From contig NZ_LVEJ01000028.1 of assembly GCF_001648775.1 (NCBI RefSeq), positions 196,269-260,268 on the forward strand: a DNA stretch of 64,000 bases. The letters run 5' to 3'. The translations under genes and the position numbers were made by a program. This DNA is from Pseudomonas fluorescens (GTDB lineage: Bacteria > Pseudomonadota > Gammaproteobacteria > Pseudomonadales > Pseudomonadaceae). Positions 53,160-60,886 of this stretch are shown here, piece by piece. Position 1 is the stretch's first letter. Each line of letters begins with the position of its first letter. The notes under the pieces are model-generated. The model ran no database searches, had not been told where the DNA came from, and saw nothing but the letters and a program-made list of their open reading frames with translations.

Positions 53160-53912
53160 CTATTTCTCCCTTAGATAGCCAAGTATAGAGTCTGCCAACA
53201 GCTGGCGAGCGGACTTACCCCCATCCAGTTTTTTATCGAACATGACATCCGCATCCGCGTGATTGACATCAACTCGGCCACTGACATCAGGACCTGAAGT
53301 TATTTCCCATTGTTCACCAAAGTCCGCGACAGTATCAGATATGTCTCGATTCTTTATTTTATCCGCACGGATATTTACCCAGAACTCCGCCTTTTGCTCA
53401 GGTTTTCGCCTGTAAATGGTTGAAATACCATATACGATCTTTCCTTGCCCCACGGGATCTATCGTTATCAGCATTTTGACCTTGTAACCCTTATCGGTCA
53501 AAACACTGGAGAGGTGTGCGCCGTTCCAACCGCCCAAACTGTGTCCTATGATATAAACAGGCGTGGTTTTATCAGGAACTTCAACCAATACATTTTTGGC
53601 CAGGTCCTCATCGGTCAGGAATTTATTATAAGCCAGTGCTTTCATGTCGCACTTCGACAAATAGCATAGCGCTGCAGCATCAGCCTCTACTTTAGTTCGA
53701 ACATGACTCACGTTCCAGTTCGGCCCACTGAGGTAGTAACTTTCCTGGTCTCCCGCACCACCGACAAACAAAATGAAGACTTTCTTCATGCTGATCGCAA
53801 TGATTTTGGCGCACTTATCTTCTGGCTTGGTTAATTCAACGCTCCCCGCGTCTCTTTTAGCCAAAGGTTCCAGGCTTGCCGCATTCTCTCCTGCCATATC
53901 AGGGTTTACCAC
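53160..53912 (-). CDS. Small alpha/beta-hydrolase lipase/esterase (candidate type VI effector)
   Basis: Up to 250 residues. The nucleophile elbow IIGHSLGGWNG places Ser125, with Asp152 in LITIDPVG and His218 in VDVNHAD, a complete Ser-Asp-His triad. The core begins MKKVFILFVGGAGDQESYY at residue 42. No signal peptide is seen. The GTG at 53912 directly follows the upstream TGA, with AAGGAG 11 bases before it; ATGs at 53897 and 53789 are alternatives, so the first 41 residues are uncertain. The gene is AT-rich and followed by two cysteine-containing lipoproteins, as in lipase effector-immunity (Tle/Tli) modules. No VgrG, PAAR or chaperone gene is near. Function inferred from fold and context. 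Confidence 0.72.
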   Translation of the reverse strand: MVNPDMAGENAASLEPLAKRDAGSVELTKPEDKCAKIIAISMKKVFILFVGGAGDQESYYLSGPNWNVSHVRTKVEADAAALCYLSKCDMKALAYNKFLTDEDLAKNVLVEVPDKTTPVYIIGHSLGGWNGAHLSSVLTDKGYKVKMLITIDPVGQGKIVYGISTIYRRKPEQKAEFWVNIRADKIKNRDISDTVADFGEQWEITSGPDVSGRVDVNHADADVMFDKKLDGGKSARQLLADSILGYLREK

Positions 53913-54575
53913 TCAATTCAAAGCTCCTTGCTTCAGGGGTTCCGGGTGCGGCTGATGAATATCGATGTCGGTCGCGGCGAAGCGCCAGCGGTTGTCGACG
54001 GGGTCGAACAGGGCGTGGCAATGCTTACGGCTGTCGGGTGATACGGCGGTTTGCAGGTGTCGCCAGGCTTCGGCGGTTTGCCAGGCCAGTTCGGCCGGCG
54101 AGGCGTCGTCGAGTTCGTTGAGCCAGGCGTTGTAGTTGCGCAAGTGATTACGCTCGTAAGTCGATTGCAGCAGTTCGGCCATTTGTGCGCCGAGGTCGAG
54201 ATGATGCTGGGCCGTCCACTGGCCGATCTCGGAATAGACGTACCAGCCCATCGGCATCAACCCGCCGTCCTTGAGCAACGAATGCTCGGCAGGGGCAACG
54301 AAACCACAGCAAATGTGCAGCATCAGCCAGCCTTGATGGGCGTCGATAAACGCCGTCGGATCGAAGGTGCGCAGCGCTATCACGCGGTACTCGGCGAGCC
54401 CGGCACTGCGCGTCATCAACTCGGCATCAAGGCGTGACACGAACGCACGAATGGCGTTGCCGCCCGTGCGATCTGTCATGCACAGAATGTCGACCGGTTG
54501 ACGCTGGAGGTTGTCGCTCGAACCTGAATTTTTCACCAGGCCATACAGACGCATTGACGCCCGTAGTCCGCTCAT
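53913..54575 (-). CDS. Conserved-looking protein of unknown function
   Basis: A 220-residue GC-rich gene whose product I do not recognise. Visible features: LYGLVKNSGSSDNLQRQPVDILCMTDRTGG, YRVIALRTFDPTAFIDAHQGWLMLHICCGFVA, MGWYVYSEIGQWTAQHHLDLGAQMAELLQSTYERNHLRNYNAWL, and a C-terminal KHCHALFDPVDNRWRFAATDID. There is no signal peptide or membrane helix. The start could be the ATG at 54575 or at 54554 (MRLYGLVKN); ribosome binding sites are weak for both. Its TGA stop abuts the GTG of the lipase gene, and its last dozen codons become AT-richer, suggesting the accessory cassette was inserted at this 3' end. Confidence 0.6.
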   Translation of the reverse strand: MSGLRASMRLYGLVKNSGSSDNLQRQPVDILCMTDRTGGNAIRAFVSRLDAELMTRSAGLAEYRVIALRTFDPTAFIDAHQGWLMLHICCGFVAPAEHSLLKDGGLMPMGWYVYSEIGQWTAQHHLDLGAQMAELLQSTYERNHLRNYNAWLNELDDASPAELAWQTAEAWRHLQTAVSPDSRKHCHALFDPVDNRWRFAATDIDIHQPHPEPLKQGALN

Positions 54576-54734
54576 CGCCGGTCACTCGTTGACGCAGCGA
54601 AGGCTCCACGGGCGTGGAGAAATTGTGCCAGAGGCATTGCAGGTGTCGTCCGTGAGCGCGCAAAAATGGCGCGTAGAATGCCGGACTAGAGCGCTGGCGA
54701 CAATCGAATTACTGCCGGATTGCCATCATTGTGT

Positions 54735-55214
54735 TCAGCCCTCGGCAAACTCACGCAGGACCTGACCATCCATGCGGTAGCGCACCCACTCTTCCTGAGG
54801 TTGCGCGCCGAGGGATTTGTAGAATTCGATCGCCGGCGTGTTCCAGTCCAGCACGCTCCATTCGAAGCGGCCGCAGTCGTTGTCGCAGGCGATTTTCGCC
54901 AAGTGGCGCAGCAGGGTTTTGCCGGCACCGCCGCCGCGTTGCTCCGGGGTGATGTAGAGGTCTTCGAGGTACAGGCAGTTGCTGCCGAGCCAGGTCGAAT
55001 AGCTGAAGAAAAACACCGCGAAACCGATCGGCAAACCATCACGCAGGCAGATCAGGCCGTGGGCCGTTGCACCCTCGCCGAACAGGCTGCGTTCGATGTC
55101 GGCGACGCTGGCGATGACTTCGTGGCGGGCCTTTTCGAAATCGGCGAGTTCAGTGATGAAGGCGAGAATTTGCGGAGCATCGCTGGGGGTCGCCGGGCGG
55201 ATGTCGATCGTCAT
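54735..55214 (-). CDS. GNAT-family N-acetyltransferase
   Basis: A 159-residue acetyltransferase. The acetyl-CoA loop is in LEDLYITPEQRGGGAGKTLLRHL (QxxGxG/A type, about 83-105), preceded by strand FAVFFFSYSTWLGSNCLYLEDL and followed by WSVLDWNTPAIEFYKSLGA. The sequence resembles the diamine/thialysine acetyltransferase (SSAT-like) branch, so a small amine substrate is possible but unproven. It stands alone on the minus strand with a REP pair upstream. Confidence 0.88.
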   Translation of the reverse strand: MTIDIRPATPSDAPQILAFITELADFEKARHEVIASVADIERSLFGEGATAHGLICLRDGLPIGFAVFFFSYSTWLGSNCLYLEDLYITPEQRGGGAGKTLLRHLAKIACDNDCGRFEWSVLDWNTPAIEFYKSLGAQPQEEWVRYRMDGQVLREFAEG

Positions 55215-55322
55215 GGACGGGCCTTGTCGGAAAGGAAAACGCCATACTAAGGCCGTGGGCGGCGCTCGTCACATGGCAAAACACACACTACCCTGCGCAA
55301 TGTTGCAAACACTGCAGTTCCC

Positions 55323-55410
55323 TGTAGGAGCGAGCCTGCTCGCGAAAGCGCACTGTCAGTGACATTGCGGTGACTGATACTGCCTCTTCGCGAGCAGGCT
55401 CGCTCCCACA
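55323..55410. repeat. REP pair (inverted)
   Basis: A plus-oriented copy with a variant start (TGTAGGAGCGAGCC) and a minus-oriented standard copy ending near 55410, between the divergent GNAT and HD-domain genes. Confidence 0.9.
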
Positions 55411-55438
55411 GGGACTTCGACAATCTGAAAGGATGCTT

Positions 55439-56092
55439 ATGAACTTAGATAGTTTTACACCCGTGGCGGCACTGGCAGCAGAGTTACTGCCGCACGCTCT
55501 GGAACCGTCCGATGACGGCGCTCACGACCTCGCCCATCTCCAGCGGGTCTGGCACAACGTGCGTATGTTGCATGAAGAAGAAGGCGGCGATCTGGAGGTA
55601 TTACTCGCTGCGGTGCTGCTGCACGATTGCGTGGCTGTCGAGAAGAACTCGCCACTGCGCGCGCAAGCCTCGCGTCTGGCGGCAGAAAAGGCTTCATCGC
55701 TGCTCGCCGAAATGAATTGGCCCGACGAAAAAATCACAGCCGTCGCCCACGCCATCGAAGCCCACAGCTTCTCCGCCAATATCACCCCACTCACCCTCGA
55801 AGCGAGAATCGTCCAGGACGCCGACCGGCTCGACTCCTTGGGCATGCTCGGCGTCGCCCGCACGTTCTACATCGCCGGGCGCATGGGCTCGGCGCTGTAC
55901 GATCCGCAGGATCCCGAAGCGAAAGCACGCGATTACGACGACAAGCGTTTTTGCCTCGATCATTTCCAGACCAAGCTGTTGCACCTCGCCGACGGATTCC
56001 AGACCGTCGCCGGCCAGCGGCTGGCGCAAGTCCGTCATCAGCGCCTGAAGGGTTTCATGGAACTGTTCAAGGAAGAAATCGGCATCGTCTGA
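55439..56092 (+). CDS. HD-domain phosphohydrolase (YedJ-like)
   Basis: A 217-residue metal-dependent phosphohydrolase. HD-domain ligands are H in DGAHDLAHLQRVW, HD in VLLHDCV, H in AIEAHSF and D in QDADRLDSLG. This group acts on nucleotides or similar phosphoesters; the substrate is unknown. The ATG at 55439 has AAAGGA five bases upstream; an in-frame ATG at 55433 and a longer frame to 55370 through the REP element are less likely. Monocistronic. Confidence 0.87.
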   Translation: MNLDSFTPVAALAAELLPHALEPSDDGAHDLAHLQRVWHNVRMLHEEEGGDLEVLLAAVLLHDCVAVEKNSPLRAQASRLAAEKASSLLAEMNWPDEKITAVAHAIEAHSFSANITPLTLEARIVQDADRLDSLGMLGVARTFYIAGRMGSALYDPQDPEAKARDYDDKRFCLDHFQTKLLHLADGFQTVAGQRLAQVRHQRLKGFMELFKEEIGIV

Positions 56093-56200
56093 GCGTTACT
56101 CCGGCGCACAGTGATCCTGACTTCGCCAACCTCGGACCTAATCCGCCGGCCCGCCGTGTTAAACAGATGACGCTGAATTTTTCGGTCAAGGAACCGTGTC

Positions 56201-57454
56201 ATGTCGCCAGCAACACCCCAGGTCTCAGGCAAGCTGTTCGGCCTGTTCTGCCTCGCCAGTTATCTGTTGTCACTGTCATATGGCTCGACGTTTTTGTTGT
56301 CGCTGTTGATCGGTTCTCGCGGCGGCAATGAACATGATGCCGGCAGTGTGATTTCGGCAGCGATGGTCAGTACGTTTGTCGCGGTGCTGGTGTCCGGGCA
56401 TTTGTCGGACTGGCTCGGCGCGGCGCGTTCGATTGCGCTGTTTGGACTGTTACTGGTGGCGGCAAGTCTGGGTTTTGCGTTGACACCGGGCTTTGGTCAT
56501 CTGCTGCTGTCGTTCGGTTTGTTGCTGGGTTTGGGCTGGGGCGTTTTCTACACTTTGGGGCCGATCATCGTTGCCAGTCTGGTGACGCCGGCGCAGCGGG
56601 CGAAGTACTTTGCGCTGCTGTCGGGCAGCATGATGACCGGGATCGGCAGCGGCCCGTTGCTGGGGCGCGCGGCGAGTGCGTTGGGTTTGCCAGTGACCTC
56701 GGCGTTTTATCTGGCGGCGTTGGCGAGTTTGATTGGCGTGCTGCTGTTCTGGCGTCTCGGCGCTCGACTGAAAGGTACGCAAGCTACTGCAGCGGCGAGC
56801 ATCACCTGGCAGGCAACGACTCAGGTGCTCGGTTCTCGCGCCGTGTTTGCGATCATCATGGTCGGTCTCGGCGGTTGCGTATTCGGGGGTCTCTCAAGCT
56901 TCCAGACAAGCTATGCCGCTGCCCGCTCGCTGGACTATTCGTTGTTCTTTCTCGGTTTCATGAGCGCGGCCATCAGCAGTCGGATGCTGATCGCCGGATA
57001 TGTCGTCAAGCGTGATCCTTTGCGCGCATCGTGCCTGCTGTCGGGGCTGATGCTGGGTTCGATCGTGCTGTTCGCGTTCGGTGTGCACAGCGGATTCAGC
57101 TATCTGTTAGCGGCACTGATGCTCGGCGTCGGTTATGGCCTGACCTATTCGGTGATCAATGGCCTCGCCGCCAACGAAGCACCAGCCGGTACTACATCGC
57201 AGGCTTTGTTGCTGTTCAGTCTTTCGTACTTTATCGGTGTGTTTGGTTTCCCGTTACTGGCCGGGAAAATCATCGTCGAGCACGGCATGAGCACGCTGCT
57301 GCTGACGGTGTTGATCGTGGCATTGGCCAATTGGTTGATCACGCTTGGCCGCCTGCTCTGGCGTCGGCTCAATGCCAAAACCGTACAGGCGATCCAGACC
57401 GTTCGTCGTTCATCAGGCACCAATCCGATCAGCGGGCAGACCAAAGACAGGTAA
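56201..57454 (+). CDS. MFS transporter
   Basis: A 417-residue major facilitator with about 12 membrane helices. The loop GHLSDWLGAARSI (about 67-79) is the family's conserved helix 2-3 motif, and GLGWGVFYTLGPIIVASLVTPAQRAKY follows. The substrate cannot be assigned; the pattern resembles small drug or sugar efflux members. A basic C-terminal tail ends at KTKDR-like residues. Monocistronic on the plus strand; a small exported-protein gene follows 25 bp later. Confidence 0.87.
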   Translation: MSPATPQVSGKLFGLFCLASYLLSLSYGSTFLLSLLIGSRGGNEHDAGSVISAAMVSTFVAVLVSGHLSDWLGAARSIALFGLLLVAASLGFALTPGFGHLLLSFGLLLGLGWGVFYTLGPIIVASLVTPAQRAKYFALLSGSMMTGIGSGPLLGRAASALGLPVTSAFYLAALASLIGVLLFWRLGARLKGTQATAAASITWQATTQVLGSRAVFAIIMVGLGGCVFGGLSSFQTSYAAARSLDYSLFFLGFMSAAISSRMLIAGYVVKRDPLRASCLLSGLMLGSIVLFAFGVHSGFSYLLAALMLGVGYGLTYSVINGLAANEAPAGTTSQALLLFSLSYFIGVFGFPLLAGKIIVEHGMSTLLLTVLIVALANWLITLGRLLWRRLNAKTVQAIQTVRRSSGTNPISGQTKDR

Positions 57455-57479
57455 GGATTCCAATCACTGGAGAAGCCCT

Positions 57480-57821
57480 ATGATCCCGTCAAGGTTGACC
57501 GCTTTCGTATTCAGCGCCCTGCTCTGCCCTGCGGTTTTCGCCGCATCCGCCACCGCTGCGGGCACCGGCCCTACCGACCCGACCCCGCCACGCGCCCCCG
57601 CCATCAACAGTGCCCCCGGCATGAACACCGATGGCTCCGGCGTACCCCTGATCAATCAGCCTCCCGCCACCGGCACCGACCCGCGCACGCAGGGCAGTGA
57701 CCCGGGTCGTCAGGGCGGCATGAATACCCCCGACGCCCCCGCCACCCCAGACAACGCGGGCCCCGGCGTCGGCTCGAAAACCACCACCGGTGGCTCCGGT
57801 TCCGAAGGCTCCGGTCAGTAG
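57480..57821 (+). CDS. Small exported Pro/Gly/Thr-rich protein
   Basis: A 113-residue protein with a signal peptide (MIPSRLTAFVFSALLCPAVFAASA). The mature part is low-complexity: TDPTPPRAPAINSAPG, GTDPRTQGSDPGRQGG, SKTTTGGSGSEGSGQ. No domain is recognised; it appears disordered and is likely periplasmic or surface-exposed. The frame is open upstream to 57345 within the MFS gene, but the signal peptide and an upstream AGAAG favour the ATG at 57480. Existence as a gene is probable from the signal peptide. Confidence 0.65.
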   Translation: MIPSRLTAFVFSALLCPAVFAASATAAGTGPTDPTPPRAPAINSAPGMNTDGSGVPLINQPPATGTDPRTQGSDPGRQGGMNTPDAPATPDNAGPGVGSKTTTGGSGSEGSGQ

Positions 57822-57865
57822 TTCGCCGACGCGAGCGTCCTGTTCAACCCAATGAAGAGGTAACC

Positions 57866-58123
57866 ATGAACGTCGATAAAAACCTGGAAAAAGAAGTCCT
57901 CACCCGCCTGCTGCATGCTCATCCGAGTGGTCTGGGCAAGGAGGTGCTGGACAATTACCGGGGCGAGAAAGTCGTGGCCAGCGCTCTCGCCGCTTTGCAG
58001 GATCGTGGACTGATTCACCACGGGCATGTGACCTGTAACGAGGCTGGCGAACATTCGTTGAACCTGCCGATCAAACTCAGTGCCGCTGGCGTTGAGGCGG
58101 CGCGCAAGCTGGATCTGCAGTAG
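57866..58123 (+). CDS. Small winged-helix-like hypothetical protein
   Basis: An 85-residue protein, MNVDKNLEKEVLTRLLHAHPSGLGKEVLDNYRGEKVVASALAALQDRGLIHHGHV followed by a short beta-like end. The spacing of LTRLL, LGKEVL, VVASALAALQDRGLI and GHVT resembles a small winged helix that could bind DNA or act as a protein interaction module. AGAGG stands eight bases before the ATG. Function unknown; no neighbour gives a clue. A REP pair follows. Confidence 0.7.
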   Translation: MNVDKNLEKEVLTRLLHAHPSGLGKEVLDNYRGEKVVASALAALQDRGLIHHGHVTCNEAGEHSLNLPIKLSAAGVEAARKLDLQ

Positions 58124-58195
58124 TGATGAAGCCGCTCGCTGCCGATGCGGCGGGCGGTGTCCAGCATTGAATTTTGTGTTGAAACTAATGGCCCC

Positions 58196-58276
58196 TTCGC
58201 GAGCAGGTCGAATCGTCGCACCGTCGCTCCCACATTGGAATACATTTCAAATGTGGGAGCGAGCCTGCTCGCGAAA
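58196..58276. repeat. REP pair with a 16-nt loop insertion in one copy
   Basis: The left copy reads TTCGCGAGCAGG, then a 16-nt insert (58208-58223, TCGAATCGTCGCACCG) in place of one C, then TCGCTCCCACA. The right copy (58250-58276) is standard. The pair lies between the converging small-protein and PfkB genes. Confidence 0.9.
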
Positions 58277-58284
58277 GCTATCTA

Positions 58285-59214
58285 TCAGGCGCCGCCGGAC
58301 TCGCGGATAAACGCATCCACCTCAGCCGCACCCGGTGAAGTCGCCGGCCCCCAGCGCGTCACCGCGATAGCCGCTGCCGCATTCGCCCGGCGAGCCGCTT
58401 CATGCGCGGTCAAACCCTGCGCCAATCCGGCAATAAACACTCCGGCATGGGCATCACCGGCGCCGTTGCTGTCTAGCGCTTTCACCGCAAAACCCGGTAC
58501 ATGTCGACGCTCATCGCGCTGATGAATCCAGCAACCCTGCGGCCCATCCCTCACCACCATCAACACGTCTTCGGGCAAGTGTTCGGCGAGACGATCCAGC
58601 GCCACGCCAATATTCTCAGCCCCGGTAAACCGCAGCGCCTCGACACTGTTGCTGGTCCACACATCGATGCGCGGCAGCAATGCCCGCATCATCGGCGAAT
58701 CTGGCGATTCCACCAGCGGGCCGGGATCGAACACCACGTTGATCGACTTCGGCAATGCCAATGTCCAGTCGAGCAACGCCTGCGCCTTGCCTTCGTGGAG
58801 CAGGCTGTAGCCGCTGAGATAAACGTAATCGCCGGCCTCGGCCGCGACGCTGTTCAGGTCCGCTTCCGTTACCTCGCCTTCAGCGCCGATATAGGAAATG
58901 AAACTGCGCTCGGCTGATGCATCGGTCAGCGCCACACACAAACCGGTGTCGCGTGGCGCTGGCTCGCGGATGCCGATCTGAATGCCTTCATCGTTCATGG
59001 CCTGACGCGCCAGATCGCCGAAACGCCCGCTGCCATGCCGACCGAGATAGACCACCGGTAGGCCATTGCGCACCGCCGCCGCCATCACGTTGAAACCGCC
59101 ACCCGCTTCGAAACCGGCCGACTGCGCCAGCACGTCACCGCCAATCTGCGGCAATTTATCCACGGCCATGACCAGGTCGATGATGACCTGGCCGGTGTGC
59201 AACATCTTAGGCAT
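58285..59214 (-). CDS. PfkB-family (ribokinase-like) sugar/nucleoside kinase
   Basis: A 309-residue ribokinase-fold kinase. The N-terminal substrate motif is GGGFNVMAAAVRNGLPVVYLGRHGSG, and the C-terminal signature DSNGAGDAHAGVFIAGLAQG holds the catalytic aspartate and anion hole. It would phosphorylate a pentose or nucleoside with ATP. The gene overlaps the upstream permease gene by 8 bp (start at 59214; 59205 and 59220 are alternatives), so uptake and phosphorylation are coupled. With the ADP-ribosylglycohydrolase-family enzyme upstream, nucleoside or ribose processing is the likely role; the substrate is open. Confidence 0.85.
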   Translation of the reverse strand: MPKMLHTGQVIIDLVMAVDKLPQIGGDVLAQSAGFEAGGGFNVMAAAVRNGLPVVYLGRHGSGRFGDLARQAMNDEGIQIGIREPAPRDTGLCVALTDASAERSFISYIGAEGEVTEADLNSVAAEAGDYVYLSGYSLLHEGKAQALLDWTLALPKSINVVFDPGPLVESPDSPMMRALLPRIDVWTSNSVEALRFTGAENIGVALDRLAEHLPEDVLMVVRDGPQGCWIHQRDERRHVPGFAVKALDSNGAGDAHAGVFIAGLAQGLTAHEAARRANAAAAIAVTRWGPATSPGAAEVDAFIRESGGA

Positions 59215-60673
59215 GAGCATTCTCGGTTTGCGCGGCGCGGCGATCTTTCGCCCCGCCCAGTACACAGTAAATCCCACCAGCGACCACGAAGGTCACGATC
59301 CAGCCGAGGCCGTTGTGGCCCAGCCACGAATCAGACAGGAAACCTTTGAACCAGACGTTTTCGGCGGTGGTGCCGATGGTGGTGAAGCTGAAGCCAAGGA
59401 CGATGGCAATCGCCCACGCGCCGAATGCACGCCACTCGATGCCGCCGCGATACCAGTAGGCGCTGCTCGGGCTGACGTCGAGCAGGTCCTTGGGGCTGTA
59501 GTAGTGACGGTGAATCAGGTCGACGACGAAGATCCCGACCCACGCGGTGATCGGCACCGCCAGCAGGGAAATGAAGGTAATGAACGGGCCGTAGAAACTG
59601 TCGGCAATCAGCATGAAGTAGATCGAACCGGCGAAGATCGCGACGATGTCGACCACCACCGCGTAAACGCGTTTGACCTTCAGACCCAGCGTCAGCGTGG
59701 TCAAACCGGCGGAATACACCGACAGGTTGTTCGACAGCAACAGGCCACCGAACGCGGTGATCAGATACGGCACCGCCATCCACGTCGGCAGCATGTCGCG
59801 GATCGCCACGATAGGATCAGTCGCCGAGGCGAGGTCGTTATTGCCCACCGACAACAAGCCGCCGAGGGTGATCAACAACACCAGCGGAATGCCCGCACCG
59901 AATGCAGCGGATGCAACCAGACGCACGGCTTTGACGCTGCGATGCTGATAGCGCGACATGTCGGCGCCAGCGTTGGCCCAACCGATGCCAGTGCCGGCGG
60001 CCATGGTGCCGATGCCGATGATCATGGCGCTCATCGGCGCGGGCGTGGCGTTGAACACCGCGCTCCAGTCGATGGTCGCGCAGAGGAAGCCGCCGACGAG
60101 AATGTTCAGCGCGCCGAACACGTAGGTCGCCCACTTCTGGATGACCAGCAAGGTCGCGTGGCCGAGGCCGGACACCGACAAGGTCAGCAGGACGAAAATG
60201 GCGATGAAGATCAGCGTCAGTACCGGAGCATTTTTCGCTTCGACCGGCGAGCCGAACAGGATCGAGCACAGCGACAACAGCACGAATGCCGCGGTGGTGG
60301 TATTGACCGTTTCCCAACCGAGACGCGACATCAGCGAGACCAGCGTCGGGCCGATATTGCCGCGCACGCCGAAGATCGCTCGCGACAAGGTCAGGCTCGG
60401 CGCGCGGCCACGCCGACCCGCAATCGAAATGATCCCGACCACCGCGAACGAACCGGCGGCACCGATGATTGCAACGATGATCGCTTGCCAGATCGCCAAG
60501 CCGCGAAACGCAACCAGCGTGGCACCCAATGGCAGACCGAGAATGGAGATGTTGGCGGCGAACCAGACCCAGAACAGTTGCAGCGGATGGCCGTTGCACT
60601 CGGCTTCCGGCACTGGTTCGATGCCGCGGGTTTCCAGTTGCCCGGCGCTTTGCCCGGCGGTTGATGAACTCAT
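59207..60673 (-). CDS. NCS1-family purine/cytosine permease-like transporter
   Basis: A 488-residue transporter with about 12 membrane helices. NCS1 features are NGHPLQLFWVWFAANISILGLPLGA near the N-terminus, GNIGPTLVSLMSRLGWETVN, and GIGWANAGADMSRYQ. This is the cytosine/purine-nucleobase (CodB-like) branch; allantoin and nucleoside carriers are related. GAGC ribosome binding is modest. It lies 213 bp downstream of the glycohydrolase gene with a REP pair between, and overlaps the kinase gene. A nucleobase or nucleoside is the likely substrate. Confidence 0.88.
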   Translation of the reverse strand: MSSSTAGQSAGQLETRGIEPVPEAECNGHPLQLFWVWFAANISILGLPLGATLVAFRGLAIWQAIIVAIIGAAGSFAVVGIISIAGRRGRAPSLTLSRAIFGVRGNIGPTLVSLMSRLGWETVNTTTAAFVLLSLCSILFGSPVEAKNAPVLTLIFIAIFVLLTLSVSGLGHATLLVIQKWATYVFGALNILVGGFLCATIDWSAVFNATPAPMSAMIIGIGTMAAGTGIGWANAGADMSRYQHRSVKAVRLVASAAFGAGIPLVLLITLGGLLSVGNNDLASATDPIVAIRDMLPTWMAVPYLITAFGGLLLSNNLSVYSAGLTTLTLGLKVKRVYAVVVDIVAIFAGSIYFMLIADSFYGPFITFISLLAVPITAWVGIFVVDLIHRHYYSPKDLLDVSPSSAYWYRGGIEWRAFGAWAIAIVLGFSFTTIGTTAENVWFKGFLSDSWLGHNGLGWIVTFVVAGGIYCVLGGAKDRRAAQTENAHA

Positions 60674-60798
60674 GAAGGTGCTCCTGTTTGCCTTTTTTGT
60701 GGTTGTGGCAATGATGCAGAACGACTAGACATCCCGGCCGTCCTCGGCCTGTCTGCGCGATCCATTGCGGGTGAATATTCAAGATTTGCGGTGCGGCC

Positions 60799-60875
60799 TT
60801 CGCGAGCAAGCTCGCTCCCACAGAGGTTATGTGAACGCCACAAATCCAATGTGGGAGCGAGCTTGCTCGCGAAAG
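60799..60875. repeat. REP pair inside the nucleoside-type cluster
   Basis: Opposed standard copies (60799-60822 and 60850-60875) between the glycohydrolase-family gene and the permease gene, both on the minus strand. Confidence 0.92.
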
Positions 60876-60886
60876 CGTCAGCCCTG

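Noticed and set aside
53160..53912. Reading the lipase gene as a 3' fragment of a larger PAAR/VgrG effector
   Set aside because: A stop codon precedes the GTG directly and the upstream gene in the adjoining region shows no PAAR or VgrG sequence; there is no frameshifted continuation.
59066..60664. Long plus-strand open frame opposite the NCS1 permease
   Set aside because: It is antisense to a clear membrane transporter, is rich in Arg/Gln/Asp typical of shadow frames, and shows no domain.
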